NCBI RefSeq assembly: GCF_964340395.1
Contig: NC_135568.1
Location: 15,216,276-15,280,275 of the forward strand
Direction: 5' to 3'
Length of the DNA: 64,000 nucleotides
Source: Glandiceps talaboti
Lineage: Eukaryota; Hemichordata; Enteropneusta; Spengelidae
Of the stretch, positions 38,438 to 52,500 are shown piece by piece (positions within the stretch are counted from its first letter, which is position 1; the number at the start of each line of letters is the position of its first letter). The position numbers and the translations under genes were made by a program. Under the pieces are notes generated by a model. It did no database searches. It had not been told where the DNA came from and saw nothing but the letters and a program-made list of their open reading frames with translations.

Positions 38438-40600
38438 ACCACCATTCTGAAAGGGTTTGAAAGTGAACAAGATACGACATCTACTGTTAAGATGTTTATT
38501 TCAATTAAGTAAAGATCTTAGCAGTAGAAGTAGTGTCTTGTTTACTTACCTACCCATTTACATTCCTCAAGATGCGCCTGTACTAGGTGTCATTATTTTG
38601 TGGTTGGACTGAATCGTGCTTCATAATAAAAACCAATTCTGATAGCTGACAGTTGTTGAGATTATGTAAATTATGGTATTCATTTTATTGTGAAAAAAAG
38701 ATATACATTAATTTTTGTATTACCTTCGTAATTTTTGTGAACGCGTAATTTTCTGTAAACTGTAAACTGTACTTCATGACGCCCCCCCCCCCCACTCACC
38801 TCCTCAGAACATTATGGAGTGTTATAAACACATGTTTACTGATCTCAATGTGGAATGTCATCCACTATATTTTTATTTATTTTTAGTAGGGGGGGGGGAG
38901 GTGTGGATTACCCCAACACAAACTGTTTAACAAGTAGAGGTTTCCGCAGGTTATTGAGAGCGCTTTGAGGAAACAGACGTGTGATGTTGCCATGGTGATC
39001 AGTCAACGTGTTTTCAATAATGGTAATTGTGAAACTAATATCACGATAATTATAATCAACTCTTCCGTCATGCTTGATACCAGGGGAGAGATAATTTCCA
39101 ATATGCAATATGTTTTAATTAATTATTCATATTTTTTACACAGTAATAGGTTAAACATATCATTCAGTTGATAGAAGAACATCATTGGAGACGTAATATG
39201 TAAAAATATTGCATTTCCCTGTGTATCTACGGACAAACAGAGAAGATTTGCAATTTTGCTACAGGGAGTTAAATCTCTACAGCAATGATTGGGTTAATTG
39301 TTTTGATACTTCAATTGTTTGGACCACTGGTATTTGTGGTGCCTACTGAAGGTAAGACAACTACATATTGCATGTTTGACGACCCCCACACCCACCCTTA
39401 CCTGCATGCAGATATATGAGTGCAGCGTCAGCTCACAACATCCATTATTAATAGCGTTAGTAACAGTAGCCAAAATCTCAAGGTTTTGTTTCAGATTTTT
39501 GAAGAACAATTTAAATGCTGTTTTTATTTTATTTCAAACAGCTACACTTGATATACTGTTAGTATAAATTACCTGTAAACGTTTTACTTTCCATACTTAA
39601 AAGTAAAGGTTTCATCTTTGCTCTGTGTAGAGTGTGCTGGGTATTCAGCAATTTGAAAGAAGTACGACCTTGACTGATCTAAAAATGTTTTACAGCATAG
39701 TAAAGGAAGTACGTGTCCTTATCATGATTGTAATTCTTGTTGATCACGAAAAACGGGCGACGTTGAAGGCTTGAAAGCAAAGCTACATTGTAAATATGTC
39801 TAGTTAATGTTTTGGCTCGAAACGCTTCGGGAATTGTTAAAGGTACCTCGGAGAAATTACACCAATGTGAGTTGACTTTTCAACAGTAAGCCGACGAACG
39901 GACGAAAAATCTGAAAAAATACCACAACACTAAACATGGACTGAAAATGTAAACGTTTGAAATACGACATCGACAGTGAAGGATTGACATTAACATGTGT
40001 GACACATGATCAAACTCATCACCGTCATGGAAAATGTTGACTTCAACTTTATAACGGAAAACAAAGATGATAAAAGAGACACTTGAACTAATTATAAAAT
40101 AAACAAAACTAAAAGGATGAAGAAAGTAGAATTTCACAACGTACACTAATGTTAAAAGCCTGTGGTGGACACAGAAATATGATTCGTTGTGAACAGTTCA
40201 CTTTTCTCCCCATGGCTATAGTATACTCTTTTAACCGTAAGTGGTGACATTACTGCACGGTTTCATTAATATGTGACATTGTTTGGATTTTCGTTTGAAA
40301 ACATACTCATTTCATAAGTTAGGAATTATTTCTGGACGGTGTGTTGTGTATCATTGCTTTTACGTGCTGGAATGTTGATATAATTTTTTTCTTAGTTTCT
40401 AGAAGCTACTGTTGCAGTTCATTGAGTTAAAATACAATGTTGAATAAAGGTGTACTAGCTCACATATATACTGGTATGCAGTTAGGATTGTAGATTTTAA
40501 TGTTATTAGAGTTCGCTTAATAAGAATTATTTTTATACAGTAGCTATATTATGTTGAATTAACATAAACATTGGTATGGCGTTGATATGCCTTGATATTC
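38288..40600 (+). repeat. 2.3-kb tandem duplication, copy 1 (gene B 5' end)
   Basis: It aligns with 41301-43566 over its length, from the TTTG run through ggatctgag.gtacaattta, cttagcagtagaag, the signal-peptide exon and gaattaacataaa...tggtatgg. Identity looks about 85-90% with many small indels. The spacing is about 3.0 kb. Confidence 0.85.
39285..39351 (+). CDS. Gene B first exon, copy 1: signal peptide
   Basis: ATG at 39285 followed by 22 codons and one base, then donor GTAAGA. The peptide is a hydrophobic leader, MIGLIVLILQLFGPLVF followed by VVPTE, ideal for a secretory signal. It ends in phase 1, exactly matching the acceptor of the FTP exon at 50086 (G + GG gives Gly, then TNIGLVNLA). 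The encoded peptide is identical to that of the copy at 42242-42308, so the leader has been conserved since duplication. Confidence 0.75.
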
Positions 40601-41300
40601 AATTCTAGCATTTACTGTTTGTTATCTGCCGTACTTGATATATTTGTATTCAAATATGAGTGTACTATCAGTCATATTATCCTGAGATGAGCTGTACATA
40701 CATATGAAATGTTGTTTGGTGTCGGACTTTATTTTTTCTGAAATCATATGAATCATTGGTACGATATCGTATAGCGACCGTGTCTGTTAAAATAGCTTAT
40801 TAACTATGATATAATTGAATCAAATTTATATCACTTTGTTTAGGGGTGAAAGTCAACTCCATGGTTCAGGATATTTAACGATGTACGGAACGACCACTGG
40901 GCAATGATTACAAACATTTGACTAACCTTACTAATTGAGTTTCTTGTGTCAGTATACGTCGAAGAAATTAAAATACATAATTCTATTTCACTTTTCATAA
41001 GTATCTGTTGCATATTATAATCAAATGTTCTACATTCCCTTGTTGTACACACGTGATACTTCTTAGCAACTATACGAAATTGTAATATTCAGACTTGCTA
41101 CAGTCAACGTGTCAATCAGGACATGTGTACTGATCATGAATAGTGTGTCAATCTGTTGACAAAGACTTAAATGTACAGTCAAAATTTGAGGTAAACTTTC
41201 ACATATGTGTTTGCAACAACAGTTCAGTACAGTTCAGTACTTTGTTTAACAACACAGGTGAATTTCCATTTGAAGACTGATAATTTGTTGTCTTTGCAAT
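40601..41300. other. Spacer between the two gene B 5' copies
   Basis: Unique AT-rich sequence. No exon recognised. Confidence 0.4.
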
Positions 41301-43566
41301 TATGTTTGTTTGTTTGTTTGTTTGTTTGTTTGTTTGTTAGTTTATGAAACGCGGCAAGGATCTGAGTGTACAATTTAACTTCCAGCCCCCAAAAAACTTT
41401 GAAAAACACCCCACAATTCTGAAAGGGTTTGAAAGTAAACAAGATACAACATCTACTGTTAATATCTTTATTTGAATTAAATAAAAGATCTTAGCAGTAG
41501 AAGTTGTGCCTTGTTCACTTACAAACGTATTTACATTCCTTAAGATGCGCCAGTACTAGTTGTCGCCATTTTGTAATTAGACTGAACCTCACTTCATTAT
41601 AAAAACCGATTCTGATAGCCGACAGTTGTTGAGATTGTGTAAATTATGGTATTTATTGTAGTGTGAAAATGGAAATACATTTGTATTACCTTCGTAATTT
41701 TTGTTAACGTTTATTTTTCTGTAAACTGTACTTGTTGCCGTCCCCTCCGTCCACCTCCTCTGAAAATTATGTAGTGTTATAAACACATGTTGACTGATCT
41801 CAATGTGCAATATCATCCATTATATATTTTTTTTCTTCTTTTTTTTCTTGGGGGGGGGTGTGGTTCTCGATTACCCCAACACAAACTGTTTAACAAGTAG
41901 AGGTTTCCGCAGGTTACTGACAGTACTTTGAGGAAACAGACGTATGATGTTGTCATGGTGATCAGTCAACGTGTTTTCAATAATATTATTCTGAAACTAA
42001 TCCCAATACAATTATAATCAACTCTGCCGTCATGCTCGATATCAGGTGAGAAATAATTACCCGTGGTGCAATATGTTTAATTAAATATTGACAGTTTTTA
42101 ACAGAGTAATAGAGAAAACATAATTCAGTTTCTCGAAGAACATTATTGGAGACATATGTAAAATATTGCATTTCCCTGTATATCTACGGACAGACAGAGA
42201 AGATTCGCAATTTTGCAACAGAGAGTTAAATCTCTACAGCAATGATTGGGTTGATTGTTTTGATACTTCAATTGTTTGGACCACTGGTATTTGTGGTGCC
42301 TACTGAAGGTAAGACAAACTACATATTGCATATTTGACAATCCCTCGGCCTTATCTGTATGCATATATGAGTTCAGCGTCAGCTCACAGCATCCACTATT
42401 ATTAAATCGTTAGTAATAGTACCAAAATATTTTTTTTAATGTTTTCCAGTTTTTAAAATAACAATTTAAATGCTGTTTTCATTTTATTTTAAACAGCTAC
42501 ACTTGATATATTGTTAAGTGTAAATTACCTGTAAACGTTTTACCTTTCCATACTTGAAAGTAAAGGTTTCATCTTTGCTCTGTGTAGAGTACGTGTGCTG
42601 GGTATTCAGCAATTTGAAAGAAGTACGACCTTGACTAATCTAAAAATGCTTTACACCATAGTAAAGGAAGTACATGTCCTCCATCATAGTTGTAATTCTT
42701 AATGATTACGAAAATGTGATGTTCATATTGACTGGAAATAGAGTGATTTTGACGGCTTGAAAGCCAAGCTAAATATGTCTAGTTAATGTTTTGGCTCGAA
42801 ACGCTTCGGAAATGGTTAAATTTACGTCTGAGAAATTACACCAATATGTGAACGGACTTTTCAACAGTAAGTCGACGAACGGAAAAATGACGAAAATCTC
42901 AAAAAATACCACAACTCTAAACATGGACTGAAAATGTAAAAGTTTGAAATACGACATCGACGGTGAAGGACTGACATTAACATGAGTGATACATGATCGA
43001 ACTCATCACCGTCATGGAAAATGCTGACATAAACTTTATAACGGAACAGAAAGATGAGAAAAGAGACACTTGAACTAAACAAAACGAAGGAGGAGGAAGC
43101 AGAATTTCACAATGTACACTGACGTTAGAAGCCTATGGTGGGCATATTCGTTGTGAACAGTTCAATTTTCTCCCCATGGCTATAGTATACTATTTCAACC
43201 CTGAGGGATGAGCTTACTCCACAGTTTAATTAATATGTGACATTGTTTGGTTTTTCGTTTGAAAACATACTCACTTCATAAGTTAAGAATTATTTCAGAA
43301 GGGAGTGTTATTTATCGCTGCCTGTACGTGCAGGAATGTTGATATAATATTTTGCTTAGTTTCTAGAAGCCATTGTTGCAGTTCACCGAGTTGATATACC
43401 ATGTTGAATAAAGGTGTACTGGCTCACATACTGGTGTGCAGTTAGGAATTTAGATTTTAATGTTATTAGAATTCGCTTATTAAATAGGAATTGTGTTTAT
43501 GCAGTAGCTAAGCATAAATGTGTTGAATTAACATAAATTTGGTATGGCTTTGATATGCCTTGATAA
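41301..43566 (+). repeat. 2.3-kb tandem duplication, copy 2
   Basis: Second copy of 38288-40600, in the same orientation. It lacks the 17-bp hairpin and poly(A) tract of copy 1 but keeps the exon at 42242-42308 with its 5' flank (ttccctgtatatctacggac, gagttaaatctctacagca). Confidence 0.85.
42242..42308 (+). CDS. Gene B first exon, copy 2: signal peptide
   Basis: The same 22-codon leader as 39285-39351. One synonymous change is visible (TTA to TTG), and it has the same GTAAGA donor and phase 1. It is nearer to the FTP exon, so it may be the main start, with copy 1 as an alternative promoter/first exon. I cannot tell which is used. Confidence 0.75.
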
Positions 43567-46500
43567 TCATAAAAAAAATTTTTACCCAACAATGACAAGC
43601 GAGTCATTACTGGACATACTCCCAATAGCCAACGTATTTTACCCACTGAGGCGGTGCACTTTGGAGTGTTGTGAATAGGGCTGTGGTTTTACTGCACCAG
43701 TTATAAGTAAAGATTTACCTTTTCGATGAGAGAAACAGTAATACATGCATATTCATTGAAAAGTTTCACACAATAATTAAACATTGTATAGGTCAGTAAT
43801 TTAAAAGGTATATTTTAAGTGTCGAAGTGGGCCCAGACGTCAATGTATTGTACCATAGTATGTGTACAGCTATACAAATACTTACACATAGGTGATTCAG
43901 TACTATTCCGGGTGCACGGTATTACATCAGCACTGTCCAGTGTGGACGGTGTACGAAATTACGAGGAAGTCATTTTATCTAACGAAAAAAGTTTTCTTAA
44001 AAGAACCATTCCAGCCAGCGCAAGACGTCTATCATTTCAGGAGACGTAATATCTTATAAAACCGTTGTGTTGGCAACATCAAACTTTACATTCGCTGTAA
44101 ATGTATTTATGTCACAAAGAGAAGACATGTTAACCTGGACATTGACCATGCTTACGTGGCATGTAAATCAGTGAGTGTTTAGTGAATTATCATATTATAT
44201 TACCAGGTTGTGTACGTCAAATATAAATCAATTAGCGAAAAATTAGCATATTAGATGGACATATTATGGCAAAATTGTATGTTAAATATGCTTAGTATAC
44301 AAATGACATTGTAAACTGCACTGCAATATCTTGTATGTGATGGATCAACAATTTATATGCTTTAGTATGATGTGGAGTCCTGTATTGAGAAATTCTGAAA
44401 TTCTGTTTCTGATTGCAAGCTCAACATCTGAACTGTGTGTAGAACAGAAAATTTCATCTGTGTGACTATTTATCGACATCATCTACGATCTCTGTGTTGT
44501 GTTATGCATCTATGACAGTATGAGGTCTGCGTTTTGACGCAAGACAAAGATAATTTTACATTAAATACTGCACGAGCATTTTCAACTTTATTTTTCTTTA
44601 TTTTTTGCTATACAGTATTAACAACATTACTCAATGTTACGGTAATTGTTAAAACAAATAATATTATATTAAATTCACTTTATCCTGAGTCTAGTTTGCT
44701 TTGCTCGGTTGTTTAAGAAAGCAGAGACGTTGGCATACATGCATATTCAGATGATTGAGTGTAAATTGGGCTTCGTGCAGTCGACAGTGAAATTACTGAA
44801 AACATATTACTTCATGCCATCATGTTAACGCTAAGTGGTGACGAATCATAATGTGCATTAATTTTGTATACTTGTTTTAACATGGTTTAGAATTCTGTTT
44901 TTGGTAGCTTTTAGTTGATTAAGTTAGTTAACAGACTGTGACCAACGAATAACTCAATCTTAATTTTCTTTCCAATTATATAGAAGAGAGTATGACTCCA
45001 TTGTCTAAAAATAGAAACTGTGTGATGTATAGATGTAAGACACAGTAAAATTCACATTTTTCCTCGAATTTGGAACTCTTTGCTATTTTCCTAAAGTTCA
45101 TCAATCTATATTCTAGTACAAAGGTATAATTCTGCAATAACTGAAGTATTGGCTTGACTCGATCATCTCTGTTTACGAAAGAGAGTTGACAACGACTAAC
45201 TTGCAATTAAAGTGTGTTTTAATGAATTGATAGACAATCGATCTTATTATATGAGCATATGTCTTGATATAGTGTTGACAGAAAACTACTTTGTTCACAT
45301 TCTGTAGGCATAAAGTAGGGGACCTGCTCAGGCATAACGAATTCAATATGATAGCAGTTCTCCAATATGTTGAGACAAACAACTTCTGCCAGTACTATGA
45401 TGTCATTTTATTACCTCCCGTAAGGGTACGGGAGGTATTAAAAGGGGAATGTCTGTCTGTCTGTGTGTCTGTGTGTCTGTCTGTCTGTCTGTGTGTCTGT
45501 GTCATCATTTTCTAAAAATCGGCTGGCTCAATTGTAATGAAATTTCGGATATATAATCTTTTGGGTAATAGCTAGACCTGATTAGGTGTTGAGCCAGATC
45601 TGTTAATGTTTAATTAGAGAAATTTGCATATTAATGAAATCAACTAATTACGCAATTTCAATATAATTTAGTATATTCGTTAAACATAACAACATACATT
45701 TGTCCTATAAAATTCGTTGATGTATCTTTGAGCGTTAATGAATAATTTGCATAATTAATTATTTTTGGTAATTAGGCTATATCTTAAGAATACATACTTC
45801 AAATTCAACATAATTTAGTACATACATTAACCATAAGAAACACATATGTCCTATCAAGGTTGTTGATGCACCATACAGTGTTAATGAATAATTTGCATAA
45901 TTAATGATTTTCGGTAATTAGGCTATATCTTAAGAATACATACTTCAATTCCAATATAATTCAGTGCACACGTTAACCATAACAATCGCATATGTCCTGT
46001 AAAGTTTGTTGGTGTACATGTACCTTTCAGCGTTAATGAATAATTTGTATAATTAATGATTCTTGGTAATTAGTCTATATCTTACGACTGCATGCTTCAA
46101 TTTCAATACAATTCAGTACGTACATTAACCATAACAAATTGTGTATGTCCTATTAAGTTAGTTGATGTACCTTACAGTGTTAATGAATAATTTGCATAAT
46201 TAATGATTTTCGGTAATTAGGCTATATCTTAAGACTGTATTAAGCAGTATCATACACTCTTACATACATTAACCTAAGAAAGCACCCTTGTCCAAAAACA
46301 AAGCCTGTTACCATATTTTTTTAGTATAATGAGTTATTTGCATAATTAGTGATTCCCTTACGGGAGGCATTCAGTTTAAATCTGGTTAGAATAGATTTTC
46401 CACCGAAAAGAAAGTACGCTATATAAACTTGAGTTTCAATAAGACTTGCTGTTATTTAATTAAATGAAAAGAGGAGCTTTTGAATTTGAGACAAAGCAAC

Positions 46501-49500
46501 AGTGTTGTGGACTTTTCTTAGTGTGAACTGAATCCGTTTCCCCTTATAGAATATCCAAGAGATCCCAATACTCGGTCGTACCTCTCAGCAAAGTGAATCA
46601 TACTAATTATGTTAAGTTACTTACATTACACGCGGTTGCTAAGGGAAACTGCAGTGAAAACCTCATTCATTGCACAAAGTAGCTTCATCAAATGGATATG
46701 CATTACATCTCATTGGGTCAACAGAAATGCACACTTAAATATTCAAGATATAGTCTATTTGAGTTATTGTTCAGCGGCTCTGTTAACATGTAATACAACC
46801 ACACAGAAACCAATAAGAAACTAGTATGTTTCATAGCAAGGGACGAGAACAATATTTCAAATTGGGATAAAAAACTAAATTCTTTTACTTGGGGTGGGGA
46901 TTTTTTAAGCCATTTTTAGTTCTCATCCTACAAAATCAATTTTATTTTTAATGGATGTTTTCTACCCCTAAATACAAATATTTCTTTTTAAAATGTCAAA
47001 TTGAGAAACGGAAGAATTTTGCTATGCAGTAAAATAAAGTAAAGTATCGATAAAAGAACTATATTTTATGCACTGCATACTGATTTGAGATTGATTGTGC
47101 GGTTTGAAGCATGAGTTAATTTTGGCCAATTTAGTAAGAAGGGGGTGAGGGGGTCTGAGGCCAAAGTATAATAGTTTAGTTGGGGTGGGGATTTTTAAAG
47201 CCATTTTTAGTTCTCATCCTACAAAATCGATTTTATTTTTAATGGATGTTTTCTACCCCTAAATACAAATATTTCTTTTTAAAATGTCAAATTGAGAAAC
47301 GTAAGAATTTTGCTGTGCAGTAAAATAAAGTAAAGTATCGATAAAAGAACTATATTTTATGCACTGCATACTGATTTGAGATTGATTGTGCGGTTTGAAG
47401 CATGAGTTAATTTTGGCCAATTTAGTAAGAAGGGGGTGAGGGGGTCTGAGGCCAAAGTATAATAGTTTAGTTGGGGTGGGGATTTTTAAAGCCATTTATA
47501 GTTCTCATCCTACAAAATCGATTTTATTTTTAATGGATGTTTTCTACTCCTAAATACAAATATTTCTTTTTAAAATGTCAAATTGAGAAACGGAAGAATT
47601 TTGCTGTGCAGTAAAATAAAGTAAAGTATCGATAAAAGAACTATATTTTATGCACTGCATACTGATTTGAGATTGATTGTGCGGTTTGAAGCATAAGTTA
47701 ATTTTGGCCAGTGTTATAAATAGGGTTGTGGTTTTATGACGATGTTAAAGCTGCACTAGTTATAAGTAAAGAATTACCTTTTCAATCATAGAAACAGCAA
47801 TATATTCACTGAAAAGTTTCACATAACAATTAGACATTGTATAGGTCAGTAATTAGAGATATATTTCATAGTACCGTTAGTTTGACAGCGTATTCGTGTC
47901 GAAGTGGACCCAAAAGTCAAATTATTGTACCATAGTATGTGCATAGCTACACCACAAATACTTACACAAAGGTGATTCAGTACTATTCAGGGTGCACAGT
48001 TTGACTTCAGTACTGTCCAGTGTGCATGGTGTGTGATATTACGAGTATGTCATAATATCTAACAAAAAAGCTTTCTTTAAAAAATATTCCAGCTAGTGCA
48101 GCTGCAACTGAAAGATGTCTATCATTTCAGGAGATGTATAATTATCTTATAAAACCATTGGCAACATCAAAGTTTAAATTTCCTGGAAATGTATTTATGT
48201 CACAAACTAGAGACATGTAATACTATGTTCACCTGGATATTGACTATATGCCATTGTAGAAAAGGATTTTTTTCTTCCATCACAATCGAAAATGCAATGA
48301 CTCCTCCCCAACCACAATTTTCAAAACAGCATGAACCCCCCCCCCACTGCCACTTTCAAAAACAGGGTGACCCCCCCCCCCCGAAGAAACTGACCGGTCC
48401 CTAACTCCCTAGCTTCATAGAAAAAAGTTGACTACGGCCGCCATGTTTGACAAGGTACTGGCTATGATCGCTGTCTATACATTTGAAACACAATCCTTGG
48501 AATGAAGGTGTGAGGCTCGTATATTTACATTTTGGCTTACGGTACTTCTGCTGCTTGTAGAGGTCGCTCTAACTTTGGCGAATTGCATGTATGAAATGTG
48601 TAAGGCATTGGCACTGAACGCATGTATGTCTGAGCGCGAGCATGGATGTAGTGAGATGGTCTGAGTGGGTATGTCTCCTGGAAGCGGACCCCACGTCAAT
48701 ATTGGACCCAAACCCTGTCTTAACACAACTCGACCCGAGCAACCATCGCCCTGTTATAAGCAACATGTTTCCAATTACACGTTTTGTTATTACTAGCATA
48801 TATGGGGGCAACTATAGTCAGATCATGAAAGTAGAACTACTTCCATGGTTCTACTTCCATGGTCAGATCGTAGTATCGACACGGCAAAGTGTGACCTCGC
48901 ACGCAATGCACTGGCGAGTCAGTGTTGTAATGTTGATCTGTAATCCATAGTGATGGTTACAAAAAACGTATCTAGGTATACCCCCACGAGTATCTGTTTA
49001 TTTGCTGGTTTATTTTATTATTTTATTTGTCCCTATACTTGTCGTTCGTTTGCTTGTTCATTTGTAATTTATTTGATATGATAGTTGATTTATTTTTTTG
49101 TTTGTTTTGTTTTGTTTTGTTTTGTTTTGTTTTATTTATTTTATTTTATTTATTTTTTTTTATTACTTTTGTTTTGTTTTATTTTGTTTTGTTTTGTTTT
49201 GCTTTGTTTTGTTTTGTTTGTCACGCGGTTCCTGGGTCCTCTGTGCTACACTGAGAGAATAGCAATACCGGTACTCATCACTTTTCAATGTGATTGGTTG
49301 AAGGATCCTGTATGTGCTGTGTCGATATTATTGTTAGTTTGGAGTTGAATTGTGTCTATCTTTAAATCATAATGTCCAATAACCTCATACTGTCAAGATG
49401 CTATTAAACTATATTTCAAAATATTTCAACCCTATGTAGTTGCTTTTTACATGTTGGTGCTGTCTTGTAAAGCTTGGAAATTATTGTCTAAAAGGGCCTG

Positions 49501-52500
49501 AATAGTTTCCAAATTGACTTTTCAAAGTAAAATACCTTCTGGGCTTCTAGGAGGAGACTAGGACCCCTATAAGAGATGTACACATTCCCTTCTTAAGCTT
49601 TCCCCTACCTTTCACTGTCAAGATGCTATTAAACTCCTTTTGGAATATATTTACCCTGTGTAGTCAATAATTATAATTATGATTATAGTGCTAGCCCGGG
49701 ATCTTATAAAGTAGATGCAAGACAGCCAAGCAGTCCACACTGAGTCACGATCAAAAATAGCTGTCATGTGAATATTATATATATATATATGGTGGGGGGG
49801 GGGGTAGGGGTGATCATGCTCTAGAATTAAGTGATGGGGGGTAGCCTGTTTTTGGTTTTACAGATGGGGGGGGGGGGTCAGTGAATTTTTGTCGGCCCGA
49901 TTTAAGAGCTCGCATAATCTACAGATTGAAATTGGAAGACATAAAAGACCACAAATAGATATAAAAACAGATTATGCAACATCTGTAATATGATAGAAGA
50001 TGAAATACACTTCATCACAATGTGCAACTTTTCATTGGAATGTAATACAATGTATTCTTATACTTGTTATTTTTATCCCACTTAGGGACAAACATAGGAC
50101 TGGTAAACTTAGCTATAAAGGAAGTAACAACAGAGAGTGGTACTGTTATTGAGGGTATACTCCCTGATGTGTTAGGGGATGGTGATAATAGTACATGTTA
50201 TCACCTGGAAACTGACAGTACTGGTACTCTCCCTTTGTTGAAAGTAGATCTGGGGGATGAAAAAAGATCAGTTCATCATATCAGTTGTGTTGTCATCAAA
50301 AACAGATGGGACTTCACTGGACAAGGTAAGTATGAAACTATACTATCTTGTCTATATTTATTAGAATCATGTACATGTCTAAAGTATTCAGAAAATTTTC
50401 TTCTACTTCGGATATGTAAGGGTGTTAAATTTTGACAAGTGTGAAGTACTAGATCAAGCACAGAGCCTCAATAGGCCCTGTGTATAAATTACAATGCAAG
50501 AAAATATGTTACATCTTACAGATCCTTACGGACTGATTCGACCATAACATTCTGCGCCATGTCAAAAGAGATGAAGTACTATAGATGTACGGTAACACTT
50601 TTCTCGTACATGGCCTAGATCCGATACTTTGGACCCATACTTTCCACATTTAGCACCCCTTACAGGGAAAATGGAGTTTCAGTCATGGGACGTGATTCTT
50701 TTCATAAACATAGAATACATTTAAACTCCACACTAACAATAATAGACACCACACGACTTCATCCTTTCCAAATCACATCGAAAAATAATAAGAATTAATT
50801 GCTACATTTTTGTATTCTTGTACAGTGCAGTATCAACAGGCTTCTGCAAAAATGATTCCAAATGGACTTTATAATTTTAATGGCTTCAATTGTTTACTTT
50901 CCTACAGATAATCTGCATGATCACTTGAGTGCATCTACATCTCAATCAACTATGCACAGCACCTATAATTATTTATTTTGCATTTGAAGTTGTCTGAGCA
51001 TGTGTGATAAATGGTACGTTGCACTAGAGAAACACCACAACAACTTAATTTTCCCTGCAAATACATGTACCTGAAGGCTCTGCTTCCAGCAATTTATGGC
51101 CACTGTCCGTAATCAATGTAAAGCAAACACAGTTTTGTTTATTGATATATAAACACAAGAATTTGCAGATGCTTTGCCCATGGTAACCTTGACCTTCAGC
51201 CTCAGTGGATTTCAACTAAATCCACCAACCCAAAGCTCTTGGCTAGGGTATGCATAGGGAAACATAAAGAAAAATTTAAAATTAGGAAGATTTACATGGG
51301 GAATACGGAAAACGTTGATCAAGAATATTTAATTTTCCATTTAAAAATTGCCTTCAAAGAGTGTGTTGACTTGAAAGAATCATGTGGTAAATCATCAAAA
51401 GAATGGTGACTATATAGGCCCAAAAAGTATAATTGTTCATCGCCTCTTTAAAAGAATATTGACGCCCATAGCAACAGCCAAATGATAGCATATATCGTCA
51501 AGATAGCAACATGGTTGGATAGGCAACTGGATAGTTATTCAGCAAATGAACACCTATTGTTAGCACGGACTACCATATGGATAAACATTTTTAAAAACTG
51601 TACAGTTGTGCTACAACCACATGGTGCTCAGGCTCATTTAGTTCTGTTAACAAATATAAACAAAACAAAATAAACATACAAGTAAACAAACAAACAAAAA
51701 CAAACAAATAAATAAACAAGTAAACAAACAAACAAACAAACAAAATAAACTGACAAATGAGTAGATACATTCATGAGTAAATGACAACAAACCAACGAAC
51801 AACCAAACACTGTTCATTTAGCTGTCAATTTCGCCGGTAAAAATGTGAGTTCTAAGCATATTTGTTCTAGCGAGGTGGATTTTTGACTGATCTAAAGTCA
51901 ATTTATGGCATATTTTTCAGGATATGAAAATTATAATCGTACTCATAGTACTTGATCAGTCTCAACCCTTGTCGGTTATTTCCATATGTGACCATTTCGG
52001 GGGGGGGGGGGGGGGCAGTGTTTGGGTGTTCATTGGTTTGTTGTCGTTTACTCATGTATGTATCTACTCATTTGTCGGTTTATTTTGTTTGTTTGTTTAC
52101 TTGTTTATTTATTTGTTTGTTTTTGTTTGTTTGTTTGTTTGTTTACTTGTATGTTTATTTTGTTTTGTTTATATTTGTAAACAGAACTAAATGAGCCTGA
52201 GCACCCTGTTCTACATCGCCATTGGTTGTATTTTTTCTTTCTAACACGATGATTCCTAGTCTCCTTGTGGAAAATCTGGGGGTTTTTTATAGCAAAACCA
52301 AATGAGCAGTTTCCCCATGTTGATGTTTATGTAGGAATGTATCACATTCAGAAACACCAGTAATAGCTACCCGATAACATTTATACTACCAAGTAGACAA
52401 AAAGAAAATCTTCCACATAACACTTCATTTTTTTATTTACAGTCACGTGTTCTAATAGTTCCCAATTTTTTTATTGTCGTTCAACACACATATAGCAATG

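Noticed and set aside
45602-46340. Possible CRISPR-like array
   Set aside because: Units are contiguous 146-152-bp tandem repeats without short direct repeats and unique spacers, in an animal genome.
45602-46340. Unit length near 147 bp taken as nucleosome-phased centromeric satellite
   Set aside because: Only about five units bounded by inverted termini; the length match alone is not evidence of centromere function.
48475-48950. Overlapping frames on both strands with mixed composition
   Set aside because: No recognisable motif, and stops occur in every frame around them; possibly decayed repeat but unsupported.
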